A stretch of 64,000 bases of DNA from Actinoplanes sichuanensis (GCF_033097365.1 NZ_AP028461.1:1116001-1180000), one strand, 5' to 3'. Numbered from the stretch's first letter, positions 35,366-43,951 are shown. Notes: a model not told the origin generated them from the letters alone. Program-made: numbers and translations.

Positions 35366-35754
35366 CGGGTCTCCTCTATTCGCATCGCTATCGTCCCGCA
35401 ACGTCACCTCGAGGGTGCCGTGGCTGGGGAGGGTCGGTATGTCCGTCGAGGTCGGCTTGCATATCGGTGAGGGTAGGTCGCGATGTCCAGACGTACTAGA
35501 TCTGTGGTGTCTGGCAATGCTGATCTCGTCCGGACGGTTTAACCTACGCCAATGGGATTCGGGTTGGGGGATTGATTTCGGTCAGCGGGATCCCGTCGTC
35601 GCGGATTCACCCAGTGGTCTGGGATCGAAAGCGGTCGTGCCGAATCTGGGTCACTCACCAGGCGGCAATTGATGATCAATCGCCGTGGGCGCGGGCTTCT
35701 GACTCTGACCCGTGCCCATTGCCTCAGCATTCATGGAAAGGTGCAATCGGGATG
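35366..35754. other. Intergenic region with a 21-bp imperfect palindrome
   Basis: About 390 bases without a convincing gene. It should hold the promoter of the DUF397 gene. At 35664-35684, GGCAATTGAT and ATCAATCGCC flank a central G and pair at nine of ten positions, which resembles a dimeric repressor site. Frames in this stretch lack ribosome-binding sites and motifs. Confidence 0.5.
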
Positions 35755-35994
35755 TCATCCCAGCGCGGTCGACAGGTCGGTGTCGGGACCGACGGTGTCC
35801 AGGCCGAACTCGATCTCCTCCCGGACCGCCTCGATCGTGTCGTCCTCGCCCAGCACCTCGGGGACGTCGTTGCTGTTCTCGAACTGGTCGAGCATGTCGT
35901 AGGCCTCGCCCAGCGTCGACGCACCCATCTCCTGTGCCCACCGCAGCGTGTTCCAGGTGCCGTTCGACGGGGAGAATTCGTCAAAAGCGCTCAC
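35755..35994 (-). CDS. Small acidic hypothetical protein
   Basis: The 79-residue product from GTG reads MSAFDEFSPSNGTWNTLRWAQ and is strongly acidic (many Asp and Glu, two Arg). I recognise no family. It starts nine bases after the stop of the phosphotransferase gene on the same strand, which suggests a shared transcript. No signal peptide or membrane segment is present. The regular third-position GC supports a real gene. Confidence 0.65.
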   Translation of the reverse strand: MSAFDEFSPSNGTWNTLRWAQEMGASTLGEAYDMLDQFENSNDVPEVLGEDDTIEAVREEIEFGLDTVGPDTDLSTALG

Positions 35995-36003
35995 CGGCCG
36001 AAT

Positions 36004-36945
36004 CTAGCCCAGCCAGGTGGTCCACTCGGGAATTCGGCGCAGGCTCTCGGCGGCGCCGCGTAACCGGGCCGGGCATTCGCGGGCGGCGTGGTCGCGTTCG
36101 GCGGGTTCGTCGTGACGATGGCCGAGCGCCCGCCACAGCAGCCACTCGGCGGTCCGCAGCTGTGCCTCGACGATGCCGTGGAAGATCGCCGGATCGGCCG
36201 GGAGCGCCCGGCCGCCGGCCCGGAGATAGGCGGCGATCGTACGCTCGAACGGCTCCCGCGCCTCGAAACCCATCGCCAGCGCCGACCGCAGGATCTCGTG
36301 CTCGGCGATGTCCGGCCCGGCGCTGTCCCAGTCGAGCAGCACCGGCCCGTCGTCGGTGAGCAGCACGTTGTCGGGTTTGACGTCCCGATGGGAGAGCACT
36401 GCGGTCAGTGGTGGCCCGGGCTGCGCGAGGTGTTCGAGCGCGGCCGCGACGGTCGGCAGGTGCTCTCGGACCTGCCGGGTGAACGGCGTGTCCTGCTCGC
36501 CGAGCCACTCGTGCCACGACGTCAGGGGGTAGAGCGGGGCACGCTCCGGTGCGCCGCCGGCCGGGTCCCGGTGCAGGAGTGCGAGGGTGGCACCGGTCCA
36601 GTCGGCGAGACCGTCGCCGGCCGGATCGGTGGGCCGGCGCCCGTCCGACCAGCGATGCATCTGCCAGTGCTGCCGCACCCCGTCGACGTCGAGTTCGGCG
36701 ACGAGCGGTTCGAGCCGGGTGGGCAGGCTGACCCCGGCGGCCGCCGCCCGGGCCTCGATCCTGGCCGCCTCGTGATAGGCGTCCCACCACCACCGTTCAT
36801 CGACTGTGTTGAGGCGCTTGGCGGCGTACCGCCCGGTGGTCGTGGTGAGCCGGAACACCGCATGCGAGACGCCCCCGTCGACCCGGACCGGCGCATCGGT
36901 CGGCTGTCCGGTGCCGAAGGCCCGGGTGACGGATGATGGGATCAT
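36004..36945 (-). CDS. Aminoglycoside phosphotransferase-fold (APH) family protein
   Basis: The 313-residue protein has the APH/ChoK kinase-like fold: a nucleotide-binding Lys in YAAKRLN near 43, the catalytic loop LSHRDVKPDNVLLTDDG near 185-200 (Asp base) and the metal-binding LLDWDSAG near 207. The family includes aminoglycoside, homoserine and choline kinases; resistance cannot be assumed. Its ATG overlaps the ATG of a small gene on the opposite strand (CATG at 36943-36946), so the promoters must lie inside each other's coding region or one start is wrong. Confidence 0.85.
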   Translation of the reverse strand: MIPSSVTRAFGTGQPTDAPVRVDGGVSHAVFRLTTTTGRYAAKRLNTVDERWWWDAYHEAARIEARAAAAGVSLPTRLEPLVAELDVDGVRQHWQMHRWSDGRRPTDPAGDGLADWTGATLALLHRDPAGGAPERAPLYPLTSWHEWLGEQDTPFTRQVREHLPTVAAALEHLAQPGPPLTAVLSHRDVKPDNVLLTDDGPVLLDWDSAGPDIAEHEILRSALAMGFEAREPFERTIAAYLRAGGRALPADPAIFHGIVEAQLRTAEWLLWRALGHRHDEPAERDHAARECPARLRGAAESLRRIPEWTTWLG

Positions 36946-37114
36946 GAGCCAGCCGGATCTGAACCCCGACGACTACCCGCCGATAGACCCGCGTGAGCCG
37001 ATCCCCGACGACCCGGGCGAGCTGCTGCCCGACACGCCGGAGACGCTGCCACCGGCGCCGATCGAGCCGATGCCCGACGACGGTGACGAGGGCGGGGTGC
37101 GCGAACCGGCGTGA
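36944..37114 (+). CDS. Small Pro/Asp-rich hypothetical protein
   Basis: This 56-residue protein is almost entirely Pro, Asp and Glu (MSQPDLNPDDYPPIDPREPI and repeats of PDDPGELLPDTPET type) and is probably disordered. It ends four bases before the convergent aminotransferase stop. Its ATG overlaps the APH-family start on the other strand. Regular codon use supports it, but there is no family match and a weak ribosome-binding site. Confidence 0.5.
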   Translation: MSQPDLNPDDYPPIDPREPIPDDPGELLPDTPETLPPAPIEPMPDDGDEGGVREPA

Positions 37115-37117
37115 CCG

Positions 37118-38323
37118 TCACTGCCGGTAACTGGCGAGGAATCCACGGAGCCGGCCGATCGCGTCGTCGAGCACGTCGACCGGGGCCAGGAAGACGACCC
37201 GCAGATGGTCCGGGGTGTCGATGTTGAACCCGGTGCCGTGCGACAACAGCAGCTGCTTCGACTCCAGCAGGTCGATGATCAGCCGCTCGTCGTCGTGGAT
37301 CTTGTGGATTTCCGGGTCGAGGCGGGCGAAGAGGTAGAGCGCCCCCTCCGGTTTGAAACACTCCACGCCGGGGATCGCGGTCAGTGCCCGCCACGCGTGC
37401 TCGCGCTGCTCGTACAGCCGGCCGCCCGGGGTGACCAGGGCGTTGATGCTCTGGTAGCCGCCGAGCGCGGTCTGGATGGCGTGCTGCGCGGGCACGTTCG
37501 GGCAGAGCCGCATGTTCGCCAGCAGCTGCAGCCCCTCCAGATAGTCGGTGTCCTGCGGGCCGAAACCGGTGACCGCCAGCCACCCGGACCGGAACCCGGC
37601 CGCCCGGTGCGTCTTCGACAGGCCGCCCATGCTGATCATCGGCACGTCCGGGGCGAGCGCCGCCGCCGTGTGGTGCACCGCCCGGTCGTAGATGATCTGG
37701 TCGTAGATCTCGTCGGCGAACACCAGCAGCCCGTGCCGCCGGGCGATGTCGAGCATCCCCTCCAACACCTCCCGCGAGTAGACGGCGCCGGTCGGGTTGT
37801 TCGGGTTGATGATCACCATGGCCCGGGTGTCCGGGGTGATCCGGGACGCCAGATGCTCCAGATCGGGCTGCCAACCGTTGCTCTCGTCACAGCGGTAGTG
37901 CACCGCCCGGCCACCGCACAGCGACACCGCGCCCGTCCACAACGGGTAGTCGGGACTCGGCACCAGCACCTCGTCACCGGTGTCGAGCAGCGCCTGCAGA
38001 CACATCACGATCAGCTCGGAGACGCCGTTGCCGAGCATCACGTCCTCCGGCTGGACGTCGGTCGCGCCCTGGATCTGGTACTTGTGGGCGACCGCGACCC
38101 GCGCCGAGTAGATCCCGCGAGCATCGCTGTAGCCGGTCGCCGACCCCAGGTTGTGCACCACATCGGCCATGATCGGCTCGGGCGTGGCCAGACCCCACGG
38201 CGCCGGATTGCCGATGTTCAGCTTGATGATCTGGTGCCCGGCGTCCTCCATCTGCTGTGCGCGGCGCAGCACCGGCCCGCGAATGTCGTACCGGACCGCC
38301 TTGAGCCTCTGCGCCTGCTTCAC
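37118..38323 (-). CDS. Alanine-type aminotransferase (PLP class I)
   Basis: The 401-residue PLP enzyme begins at GTG (VKQAQRLKAVRYDIRGPV) with GGGAG upstream; a longer frame would run into the TetR gene. It resembles E. coli AlaA: IIKLNIGNPAPWGLATP, VLVPSPDYPLWTGAV, IINPNNPTGAVYS, FADEIYDQIIYD, and the PLP lysine in SMGGLSKTHRAAGFRSGW. It likely transfers the amino group between glutamate and pyruvate. The length is normal and all PLP contacts appear present. Confidence 0.92.
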   Translation of the reverse strand: MKQAQRLKAVRYDIRGPVLRRAQQMEDAGHQIIKLNIGNPAPWGLATPEPIMADVVHNLGSATGYSDARGIYSARVAVAHKYQIQGATDVQPEDVMLGNGVSELIVMCLQALLDTGDEVLVPSPDYPLWTGAVSLCGGRAVHYRCDESNGWQPDLEHLASRITPDTRAMVIINPNNPTGAVYSREVLEGMLDIARRHGLLVFADEIYDQIIYDRAVHHTAAALAPDVPMISMGGLSKTHRAAGFRSGWLAVTGFGPQDTDYLEGLQLLANMRLCPNVPAQHAIQTALGGYQSINALVTPGGRLYEQREHAWRALTAIPGVECFKPEGALYLFARLDPEIHKIHDDERLIIDLLESKQLLLSHGTGFNIDTPDHLRVVFLAPVDVLDDAIGRLRGFLASYRQ

Positions 38324-38360
38324 CGGAACACTCTCCCACCTCGACGACCCCGGCAGCCTG

Positions 38361-38954
38361 TCACATCCCCGGTTTCCCGGACTGTGGCCGCGTGAACAGC
38401 AGGTCCAGCTGCGCATCGAGCACCGCCCGCGCCTCCGCCGCCGTGACCTGCCCGCCGAGGAGATAAACCCCGAGGCCCTCCATGAGGGCGAGCAGACCCA
38501 GAGCCCCATCCGGTACGGGCAACAGGCTCCCGAAGAAGCCGGACATCTGCGCCGTCTCCTCCCGCAGCACGGCCGACGCCGTGGGCCGCACCGCCGTGTA
38601 CGCCAGAAACGCCAGCGCCACCCGCCCGTCGGCCCGGCTCTCGTCCTCCAGCGGCAGCAGCGTCCCGATGATCGTCCGCAGCAGCTCCCGGGGCTCCGGG
38701 TCGTCACCCAGCCGGGCGACCGCCGCGGTGACCCGCTCCTGATTACGCTCCCGGACCACCTGCATGGCGAACGCCATCATCTCGTCCCTGGTGCGGAACC
38801 AGTGCTGCACCATCCCCGCCGACACCCCGGCCTCGGCCGCCACGTGCCGCAGGCTGACCGCCTCCAGGCCCTGCTCGGCGGCGACCCGCATCAGCGCCTC
38901 GGCGATCAGGGTGCGGCGCTCCCGCTGGTCCACCTTCTTAGGCATGTCGTCCAT
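38361..38954 (-). CDS. TetR-family regulator
   Basis: The 197-residue repressor has an N-terminal TetR helix-turn-helix (RRTLIAEALMRVAAEQGLEAVSLRHVAAEAGVSAGMVQHWF) and a C-terminal ligand domain resembling the BetI/TetR_C_6 type. Translation may begin at MDDM or at MPKK nine bases later. It is divergent from the DinB-like gene, with overlapping start codons if the longer form is used, so it probably represses that gene and itself. The aminotransferase gene follows on the same strand 38 bases downstream. Confidence 0.93.
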   Translation of the reverse strand: MDDMPKKVDQRERRTLIAEALMRVAAEQGLEAVSLRHVAAEAGVSAGMVQHWFRTRDEMMAFAMQVVRERNQERVTAAVARLGDDPEPRELLRTIIGTLLPLEDESRADGRVALAFLAYTAVRPTASAVLREETAQMSGFFGSLLPVPDGALGLLALMEGLGVYLLGGQVTAAEARAVLDAQLDLLFTRPQSGKPGM

Positions 38955-38955
38955 G

Positions 38956-39579
38956 ATGAGGCACGTGGATTCGATGAACGCGGACGACCTCGACGCGGCG
39001 GTGACCGAGATGCTGCGGCTGCTGATCCCCTTTCAAGATCGGGACTGGACGGTGCGAGCCGGTGACCTCGACTGGGACTGCCTCACCACGGCCGCCCACG
39101 TGGCCCACGACCTGACCGCGTACGCCACCCAGCTCGCCACCGACACCCTGCCACCCGGTCTGAAGGCGCCGACCGCCCGCGCCGACGGGTCCTACCTGCC
39201 ACTCGACCTGACGGTCCGGCCGGACACGTCGCCGCGGACCGTGCTGCAGATCGTCGGCTCCGCCGCCCGGCTGCTGTCGCTCGCGCTGCGTGCCGCCGGA
39301 CCGGAGGCACGGGCCTGGCACTGGGGACCGACCGACCGTTCCGGCTTCGCCGCGCTGGGCGTCAACGAGACCCTCGCGCACACCTGGGATGTCGCCCAGG
39401 GCCTGCGTCTCGACTGGACGCCCCCGCCGGCACCGGCCGCCCGGGTCCTGTCCCGCCTGTTCCCCGACGCCCCGCCCGGCGACCCGTCGGCCGTCCTGCT
39501 CTGGTGCACCGGGCGGGTCGCTCTGCCCGGCCACCCCCGTCGGACCGACTGGAAGGTGAAGGCCGCCCTGACCCGTTGA
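38956..39579 (+). CDS. DinB-like / maleylpyruvate-isomerase N-terminal-type protein
   Basis: The protein of about 207 residues has the DinB-like four-helix layout used by mycothiol-dependent enzymes: LRLLIPFQDRDWTVRAGDLDWDCLTTAAHVAHDL near the N-terminus and VNETLAHTWDVAQGL in the third helix (potential metal ligands His and Asp). The start is uncertain between ATG 38956, GTG 38965 and ATG 38974. Mycothiol is the main thiol of actinobacteria, so a thiol-transfer or detoxification role is plausible. The divergent TetR gene is the likely controller. Confidence 0.75.
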   Translation: MRHVDSMNADDLDAAVTEMLRLLIPFQDRDWTVRAGDLDWDCLTTAAHVAHDLTAYATQLATDTLPPGLKAPTARADGSYLPLDLTVRPDTSPRTVLQIVGSAARLLSLALRAAGPEARAWHWGPTDRSGFAALGVNETLAHTWDVAQGLRLDWTPPPAPAARVLSRLFPDAPPGDPSAVLLWCTGRVALPGHPRRTDWKVKAALTR

Positions 39580-39595
39580 CCCCCGCGCCGGCCGG

Positions 39596-40486
39596 TCAGC
39601 CGAGTAACGCCCGGGCCACCGCGCGCCCGGACAGCCAGGCGGTCTGCACCCGCGGCCGGCCGAACGCGTCCCCGCACAACCAGACCCGCCCGTCGACGGC
39701 GTAGTCGGTGTCACCCGGCTCCGGCTGCGCATACGTCCACCGATGCACCCGCACCTCCGGCCGCGCACGGAGACCGAGCAACTCACCGACCGCCCCGGCC
39801 AGCACCGGACCGGCCGCCTCCGGATCGTCCAGATGCCGGGCCGCGAGCGCCGCCGTCGAATGCGCCACCAGCACCGGAGCGCCGTCCCCACGCCGATCCC
39901 CGTCATCACAGACGGTGGCGAGCAGCGGATGCTCATTGACGAACGCGCCGCGCAGCCCACCCCACTCCCGGGACGGGTAGGTGAGAACGGCGGCGATCAC
40001 CGGCCGCCAGACCTGCGCCCGCGCCGCGGCGGCGATCGCCTCCGGCGGCCCGAGCCGCAGAGCCTGTGGTCCCGGCATGGCGAGCACGACGGCGTCCGCG
40101 TCCTCGGGCACCGATTCAACCGATCTCTCCAGCTGTACGGCGATCCCGTCGGCAAGATCGACAGCGAGCGAACGCAGCCCACCGGAAGCCGCCCAGCGCA
40201 CCGGCCCGGCCGTGTCCTCCCCACCCGGATAGACCCGGAGCCGGTCGGTCCAGGGCCGGGCGAGCCCGCGCTGCGCCCACGCCGAAACCTGGGCCTCGAA
40301 CTCCGGATGATCAGCGACGAGGTAGGCCGCGCCGATGTCCACATACCGCCCGTCGAACCGTTTGCTGGCCAGCCGCCCACCGACGACCCGTCCCCGCTCG
40401 ACGACCCGAACCCGGGCGCCCCCGTCGACAAGCATCCGGGCACAGGCAAGCCCGGCGATCCCCGCCCCGACCACGACTACGTCCAC
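39596..40486 (-). CDS. FAD-dependent NAD(P)-binding oxidoreductase, renalase-like
   Basis: From the GTG at 40486 (VDVVVVGAGIAGLACARML) the flavoprotein has 296 residues. The N-terminal Rossmann GxGxxG motif VGAGIAGLA, ERGRVVGGRLAS and RYVDIGAAYL match the renalase/amine-oxidase-like group, and the C-terminal GRVWLCGDAFGRPRVQTAWLSGRAVA closes the FAD site. Such enzymes reoxidise off-pathway NAD(P)H isomers or act on amines; the substrate is unknown. AGGG lies eight bases upstream of the start. Confidence 0.85.
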   Translation of the reverse strand: MDVVVVGAGIAGLACARMLVDGGARVRVVERGRVVGGRLASKRFDGRYVDIGAAYLVADHPEFEAQVSAWAQRGLARPWTDRLRVYPGGEDTAGPVRWAASGGLRSLAVDLADGIAVQLERSVESVPEDADAVVLAMPGPQALRLGPPEAIAAAARAQVWRPVIAAVLTYPSREWGGLRGAFVNEHPLLATVCDDGDRRGDGAPVLVAHSTAALAARHLDDPEAAGPVLAGAVGELLGLRARPEVRVHRWTYAQPEPGDTDYAVDGRVWLCGDAFGRPRVQTAWLSGRAVARALLG

Positions 40487-40576
40487 GCCCGAGACCCTAG
40501 CCCCGACCCGAACGCCGAGCCTTCCCTCCACCCGAACTGCCGAGCCCGCCCGAACTGCCGAGCCCGCCCGGATCCC

Positions 40577-41047
40577 TCAACCGGCCGGAACGAGCGGCGC
40601 CGTGGAACCGCTGTCGACGGCCACCCGGACCTTCTCGACGGCGTCCCGGATCATCGCCCCGTAATCGTCCTCGGGAAGAGCATCGAGCGCCGCCACCGCC
40701 TCGGCCAGATGCGTGCGAGCAGCGCCGACGTTTCCCGACCGGCGGTGCACATCAGCCAGGTTGAGATGCAGCGAAGGAAGAAACGCCCGGGCTCGCCAGG
40801 TGTCGTCGATCTCCCGGGCACGTTCGTCGGTGAGATCCGGAAAGGCCTCCAGAGCCAGTTCATCCCACCGAAGCTCCGCGGCCACCGAATCCTGAAGATC
40901 CGCCAGATAGTGCGCGACGGTGCACCGATGAAGCGCGTCTTCAGCGCTGTCCCAGAGCCCTTCCAACAGAGCCCGGGCTCCACCGCGATCCCCGGCGAGA
41001 TTCATCTCCTGAGCTCGCCGAACCCCGTCCATCACCGAATCAGTCAC
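40577..41047 (-). CDS. Tetratricopeptide-repeat protein
   Basis: Beginning at GTG with GGAGGA nine bases upstream, the product has about 156 residues made of TPR-like helices (MDGVRRAQEMNLAGDRGGARALLEGLWDSA; LPSLHLNLADVHRRSGNVGAARTHLAEAV). It probably mediates protein contacts in the cytoplasm. A longer frame upstream lacks support. Upstream, at 40523-40570, the plus strand carries two and a half copies of an 18-bp unit (CCCGAACTGCCGAGCCCG) between this gene and the oxidoreductase. Confidence 0.8.
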   Translation of the reverse strand: MTDSVMDGVRRAQEMNLAGDRGGARALLEGLWDSAEDALHRCTVAHYLADLQDSVAAELRWDELALEAFPDLTDERAREIDDTWRARAFLPSLHLNLADVHRRSGNVGAARTHLAEAVAALDALPEDDYGAMIRDAVEKVRVAVDSGSTAPLVPAG

Positions 41048-41186
41048 CGCTACCACTCCTCCAGTCCACGCCGCGTCGACGCACCGGAGCAACCCTGCCC
41101 CCTCGACGAGGTCGAGACTCAACCCCGAAAAGCCACCCTGGCTGGTCGTCGCGGGTTGGGGGCGTGTGTGGCGATTCGGGGTGCGG

Positions 41187-41483
41187 TCAGGAGGGGACGG
41201 TTCGGCGGATGTCCAGGTTGTGGAAGGTGGGGCCCTTGGTGCACAGGGCCGCCATCCTCCGCGCGAAGGCGTCGGTGTCCGGGTGGCCGCTGTTCTCCAT
41301 CGCCGCCTCATAGGACGGGAATTCGACGACTGTCACGTACCGCGAAGGGTTGTCTCGATCCTGGGTGATGGTGAGTCGGAAGCCCGGTGGAATGTCGCCC
41401 ATGCCGGCGATCCGCTCCTCGCCGAGAGCCCACATCTCATCCGGCCGGTCGGTTTCGTACTCGATGACCTGAATGAAGCCCAT
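41187..41483 (-). CDS. Small ferredoxin-like-fold (ABM/DUF-type) hypothetical protein
   Basis: The 98-residue protein begins MGFIQVIEYETDRPDEMWAL and contains VTVVEFPSYEAAMENSGHPDT, a pattern seen in dimeric alpha+beta barrel proteins such as antibiotic-biosynthesis monooxygenase-like families. It lacks recognisable catalytic residues. The aldo/keto reductase gene ends 19 bases before its start on the same strand, so they may be co-transcribed. Confidence 0.75.
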   Translation of the reverse strand: MGFIQVIEYETDRPDEMWALGEERIAGMGDIPPGFRLTITQDRDNPSRYVTVVEFPSYEAAMENSGHPDTDAFARRMAALCTKGPTFHNLDIRRTVPS

Positions 41484-41501
41484 GGACGGAAAATTAGCAG
41501 C

Positions 41502-42416
41502 TCAACGATGGTCCACTCCGGATTCGTCGGCCGTTCCAGCCCAACGGATGACGGACAGTTCGTCGAGATCGCCCGGGGTGAGGACGAGGCCTGCGCCGGC
41601 GATGTTCTCGCGCAGGTGGGTGACCGACGAGGTGCCCGGGATGAGCAGGATGTTCGGGGAACGCTGCAGCAGCCAGGCCAGTGCGACCGCCATCGGTGTG
41701 GCGCCGAGCCGGGTGGCGACCGAGGACAGCGTCGACGACTGCAACGGGCTGAACCCGCCGAGCGGAAAGAACGGCACGTAGGCGATCCCGTCGGCGGCGA
41801 GAGTGTCGATCAGCTCGTCGTCGTCGCGGTGGGCGAGGTTGTACATGTTCTGCACGCACACGACGGGCGCGACGGCTCGTGCCTCGGCGACCTGTTCGGC
41901 GGTGGCGTTGCTGACGCCGAGATGCCGGATCAGCCCGTCGCGCCGCAGGTCGGCGAGCGTTCCGAACGCTTCCGCGACCGATTCCGGCCGACGCCCCTCG
42001 GCGTCACCGAGCCGCAGGTTGACCAGGTCGAGCACGTCGAGGCCGAGATTGCGGAGGTTGTCGTGGACGGCGCGGCGCAGGGCGGCCGGATCCCGGGCGG
42101 GCGGCCAGCCGCCCTGTGCGTCACGATCCGCGCCGACCTTGGTCACCACATGCAGATCTCGGGGGTACGGGTGAAGCGCCTCCCGGATCAGCCGGTTGGT
42201 GACGTGCGGCCCGTACGCGTCCGCGGTGTCGATGTGGGTGATGCCGAGTTCGACGGCCTCCCGGAGTACGGCGAGCGCCCCGTGATGATCGGCGGGCGGC
42301 CCCATCACCCAGGGCCCGGCGAGTTGCATCGCCCCGTAGCCGAATCGGGTGACGGTGAGATCGCCCAGCGTCCAGGTGCCGCCGGGAAGTGAAGTGGAAA
42401 CCATGTGAGTAACCAT
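41502..42416 (-). CDS. Aldo/keto reductase, HxlR-associated
   Basis: This 304-residue reductase shows the catalytic Asp and Tyr in HIDTADAYGPHVTN, Lys in VVTKVGADRD, and Asn in LVNLRLGD where many relatives have His (the LVNLR variant is common in the YajO/oxidoreductase subgroup). IPGTSSVTHLRENI binds the NADPH phosphate. It is divergent from the HxlR gene, with a candidate operator between them, so expression is probably induced by a reactive carbonyl or electrophile sensed by HxlR (inference). Confidence 0.9.
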   Translation of the reverse strand: MVTHMVSTSLPGGTWTLGDLTVTRFGYGAMQLAGPWVMGPPADHHGALAVLREAVELGITHIDTADAYGPHVTNRLIREALHPYPRDLHVVTKVGADRDAQGGWPPARDPAALRRAVHDNLRNLGLDVLDLVNLRLGDAEGRRPESVAEAFGTLADLRRDGLIRHLGVSNATAEQVAEARAVAPVVCVQNMYNLAHRDDDELIDTLAADGIAYVPFFPLGGFSPLQSSTLSSVATRLGATPMAVALAWLLQRSPNILLIPGTSSVTHLRENIAGAGLVLTPGDLDELSVIRWAGTADESGVDHR

Positions 42417-42440
42417 CGGGGAGTAGCTTCCTCAGGGGAA

Positions 42441-42467
42441 GTACGCACTTGTGGGTGCGTCACGTAC
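42441..42467. promoter_or_regulatory. Candidate HxlR operator
   Basis: GTACGCAC (42441-42448) and GTGCGTCACGTAC (42455-42467) form an inverted repeat with GTAC at both outer ends. It lies in the 65-base gap between the divergent aldo/keto reductase and hxlR genes, 15 bases before the hxlR start, so binding could control both. Confidence 0.5.
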
Positions 42468-42481
42468 TCGGAGGTGACCTG

Positions 42482-42898
42482 ATGGCGACGACGACGGCGG
42501 CGCAGAAGCGGGCCGAGGCGAAAGCGGAGTACAACGCGTTCATCGCGGCGTGTCCGAGCCGCCGGCTGCTCGACACGATCTCCGACAAGTGGGTGGTGAT
42601 GATTCTGTCCGCGCTGGGCAGTGGCCCCGAGTGCGCGGGCGACCCGGGGCCGATGCGCTATTCGGAGCTGTCCCGCCTGCTGGCCGGCGTGAGCCAGAAG
42701 ATGCTGACCCAGACGCTGCGCACGTTGGAACGCGACGGCCTGATCACCCGGACCGTGACCCCGACCGTCCCGATCACCGTCCACTACGAGCTGACCACCC
42801 TGGGCCTGTCCCTGCACGAGATGATGCGCGGCCTGAAGACGTGGGCCGAGTCGCACATGGACGAGGTCCTGGCCCACCGCGAGGCGGCGACCGGCTAG
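42482..42898 (+). CDS. HxlR-family transcriptional regulator
   Basis: The 138-residue winged-helix protein begins at ATG after GGAGGTGA. It shows the HxlR pattern: CPSRRLLDTISDKWVVMILSALG (with the conserved redox-type Cys near 24), MRYSELSRLLAGVSQKMLTQTLRTLERDGLI and HYELTTLGLSL. HxlR proteins sense electrophiles or oxidants through that Cys. The divergent aldo/keto reductase is the likely target. Its end overlaps the convergent methyltransferase by four bases. Confidence 0.93.
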   Translation: MATTTAAQKRAEAKAEYNAFIAACPSRRLLDTISDKWVVMILSALGSGPECAGDPGPMRYSELSRLLAGVSQKMLTQTLRTLERDGLITRTVTPTVPITVHYELTTLGLSLHEMMRGLKTWAESHMDEVLAHREAATG

Positions 42899-43575
42899 CG
42901 GAGGGTGGTACGGGTGCAGACGGTCACGTAGGGCAGGGTGTGGCCGTCGCGGCCGAGTAGCGCCGGATGGGTGGCGATGAGCTGGCGGACCTGGGCGAGG
43001 ACGGCGGCGCGTTCGTCGGCCGGCAGGAGGATCATGTGGCTGCGCGAACCGACGAGCGTGATCAGTTCGCCGCTGGTGAGCTGCTGCTCCCATCGGAACG
43101 ACGCCCGCTCGGCCGGTCCGAACAGCGGGCCGGTGGCGCTCTCCGGGCCCGGCCCGGAGCCGATGATCTCGCCGAGGCGGGCGACCCAGTCGGTGCGTTC
43201 GTCGCGGGCCGTGTGGATCAGGCCGAGCCGGCCGCCGGGGGTGAGCACCCGGGCGATCTCCTTGAGTGCCCGCCCGGCGTCGTCCCACTGCCGGCCCCCG
43301 GTCATCAGGACGACGTCGACGTGCCGGTCGGGCAGCGGGATCTCCTCGGCGGCACCCTGATGGGCGGGTACGTCGGGGAGTCCGCGCCGCAACTCGGTGA
43401 GCATCGCGGCGGACGGGTCCACGGCGACCACGTCGAGGCCGCGGTCGTGCAGCCGGCGGGTGAGCCGCCCGGTGCCGGCGCCGAGGTCGAGGATCCGGAG
43501 CGCGCCGTCGGGCAGGAGCCAGTCGAGGGCTTCGTCGAGGTAGGGGGTGTGAGTGCCGCCGGACGGGGAATTCAC
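42895..43575 (-). CDS. Class I SAM-dependent methyltransferase
   Basis: From GTG (AGGAT upstream) the product has 226 residues. The methyltransferase motif I is ILDLGAGTGRLTRRL near 30; motif II DVVAVDPS follows, and DVVLMTGGRQWDDAGRALKEIARVLTPGGRLGLIH covers motifs IV-V. It belongs to the Methyltransf_11/UbiE-like group. The substrate is unknown. It is convergent with hxlR. Confidence 0.9.
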   Translation of the reverse strand: MNSPSGGTHTPYLDEALDWLLPDGALRILDLGAGTGRLTRRLHDRGLDVVAVDPSAAMLTELRRGLPDVPAHQGAAEEIPLPDRHVDVVLMTGGRQWDDAGRALKEIARVLTPGGRLGLIHTARDERTDWVARLGEIIGSGPGPESATGPLFGPAERASFRWEQQLTSGELITLVGSRSHMILLPADERAAVLAQVRQLIATHPALLGRDGHTLPYVTVCTRTTLR

Positions 43576-43713
43576 GACGGAGATCCTAACCGGCGTTTTC
43601 CCAGGAAGACTCAGCCGGAGTGGTGCACCGCACAAAGCGTTTCAAAGCATTGTCTTTCGGGCAGTAGACAGCCACCAGCAAGTGAGGTACCGAGACCTAC
43701 GGAGGGCGGACAC

Positions 43714-43905
43714 GTGAGCATCACCGACAAGGTCAAGAACAAGGCCGAGGAACTGGTCGGCAAGGCGAAGCAGGGCATCGGTGACGCTACCGACAACGAG
43801 CGTCTCGTCGCCGAGGGCAAGGCGCAGGAGACCGCCGCCCACGCCAAGCAGGCCGGCGAGCACGTCAAGGACGCCGGCCGCGACGTCCGCGAGACCTTCC
43901 AGTAG
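43714..43905 (+). CDS. CsbD-family stress protein
   Basis: This 63-residue hydrophilic protein starts at GTG after GGAGGG. It has the CsbD signature DKVKNKAEELVGKAKQGIGDATDNERLVAEGKAQ and a Lys/Glu/Ala-rich helical tail. CsbD proteins are induced by general stress and are largely disordered in solution; their molecular role is not established. A strong terminator follows 15 bases after its stop. Confidence 0.93.
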   Translation: MSITDKVKNKAEELVGKAKQGIGDATDNERLVAEGKAQETAAHAKQAGEHVKDAGRDVRETFQ

Positions 43906-43919
43906 AGGGCACCGCAGTA

Positions 43920-43950
43920 CTGAGGGGAGGCGCTGAGCGCCTCCCCTCAG
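43920..43950. terminator. Bidirectional terminator between csbD-like gene and kamA
   Basis: CTGAGGGGAGGCGC (43920-43933) pairs perfectly with GCGCCTCCCCTCAG (43937-43950) around a three-base TGA loop, a 14-bp stem. The kamA stop codon begins two bases later, so the hairpin directly abuts kamA and can end transcription from both sides. Confidence 0.92.
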
Positions 43951-43951
43951 T

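Noticed and set aside
36004..36945. Aminoglycoside resistance gene
   Set aside because: The catalytic loop shows the APH fold only; many family members are kinases of other small molecules, and no resistance-specific signature is visible.
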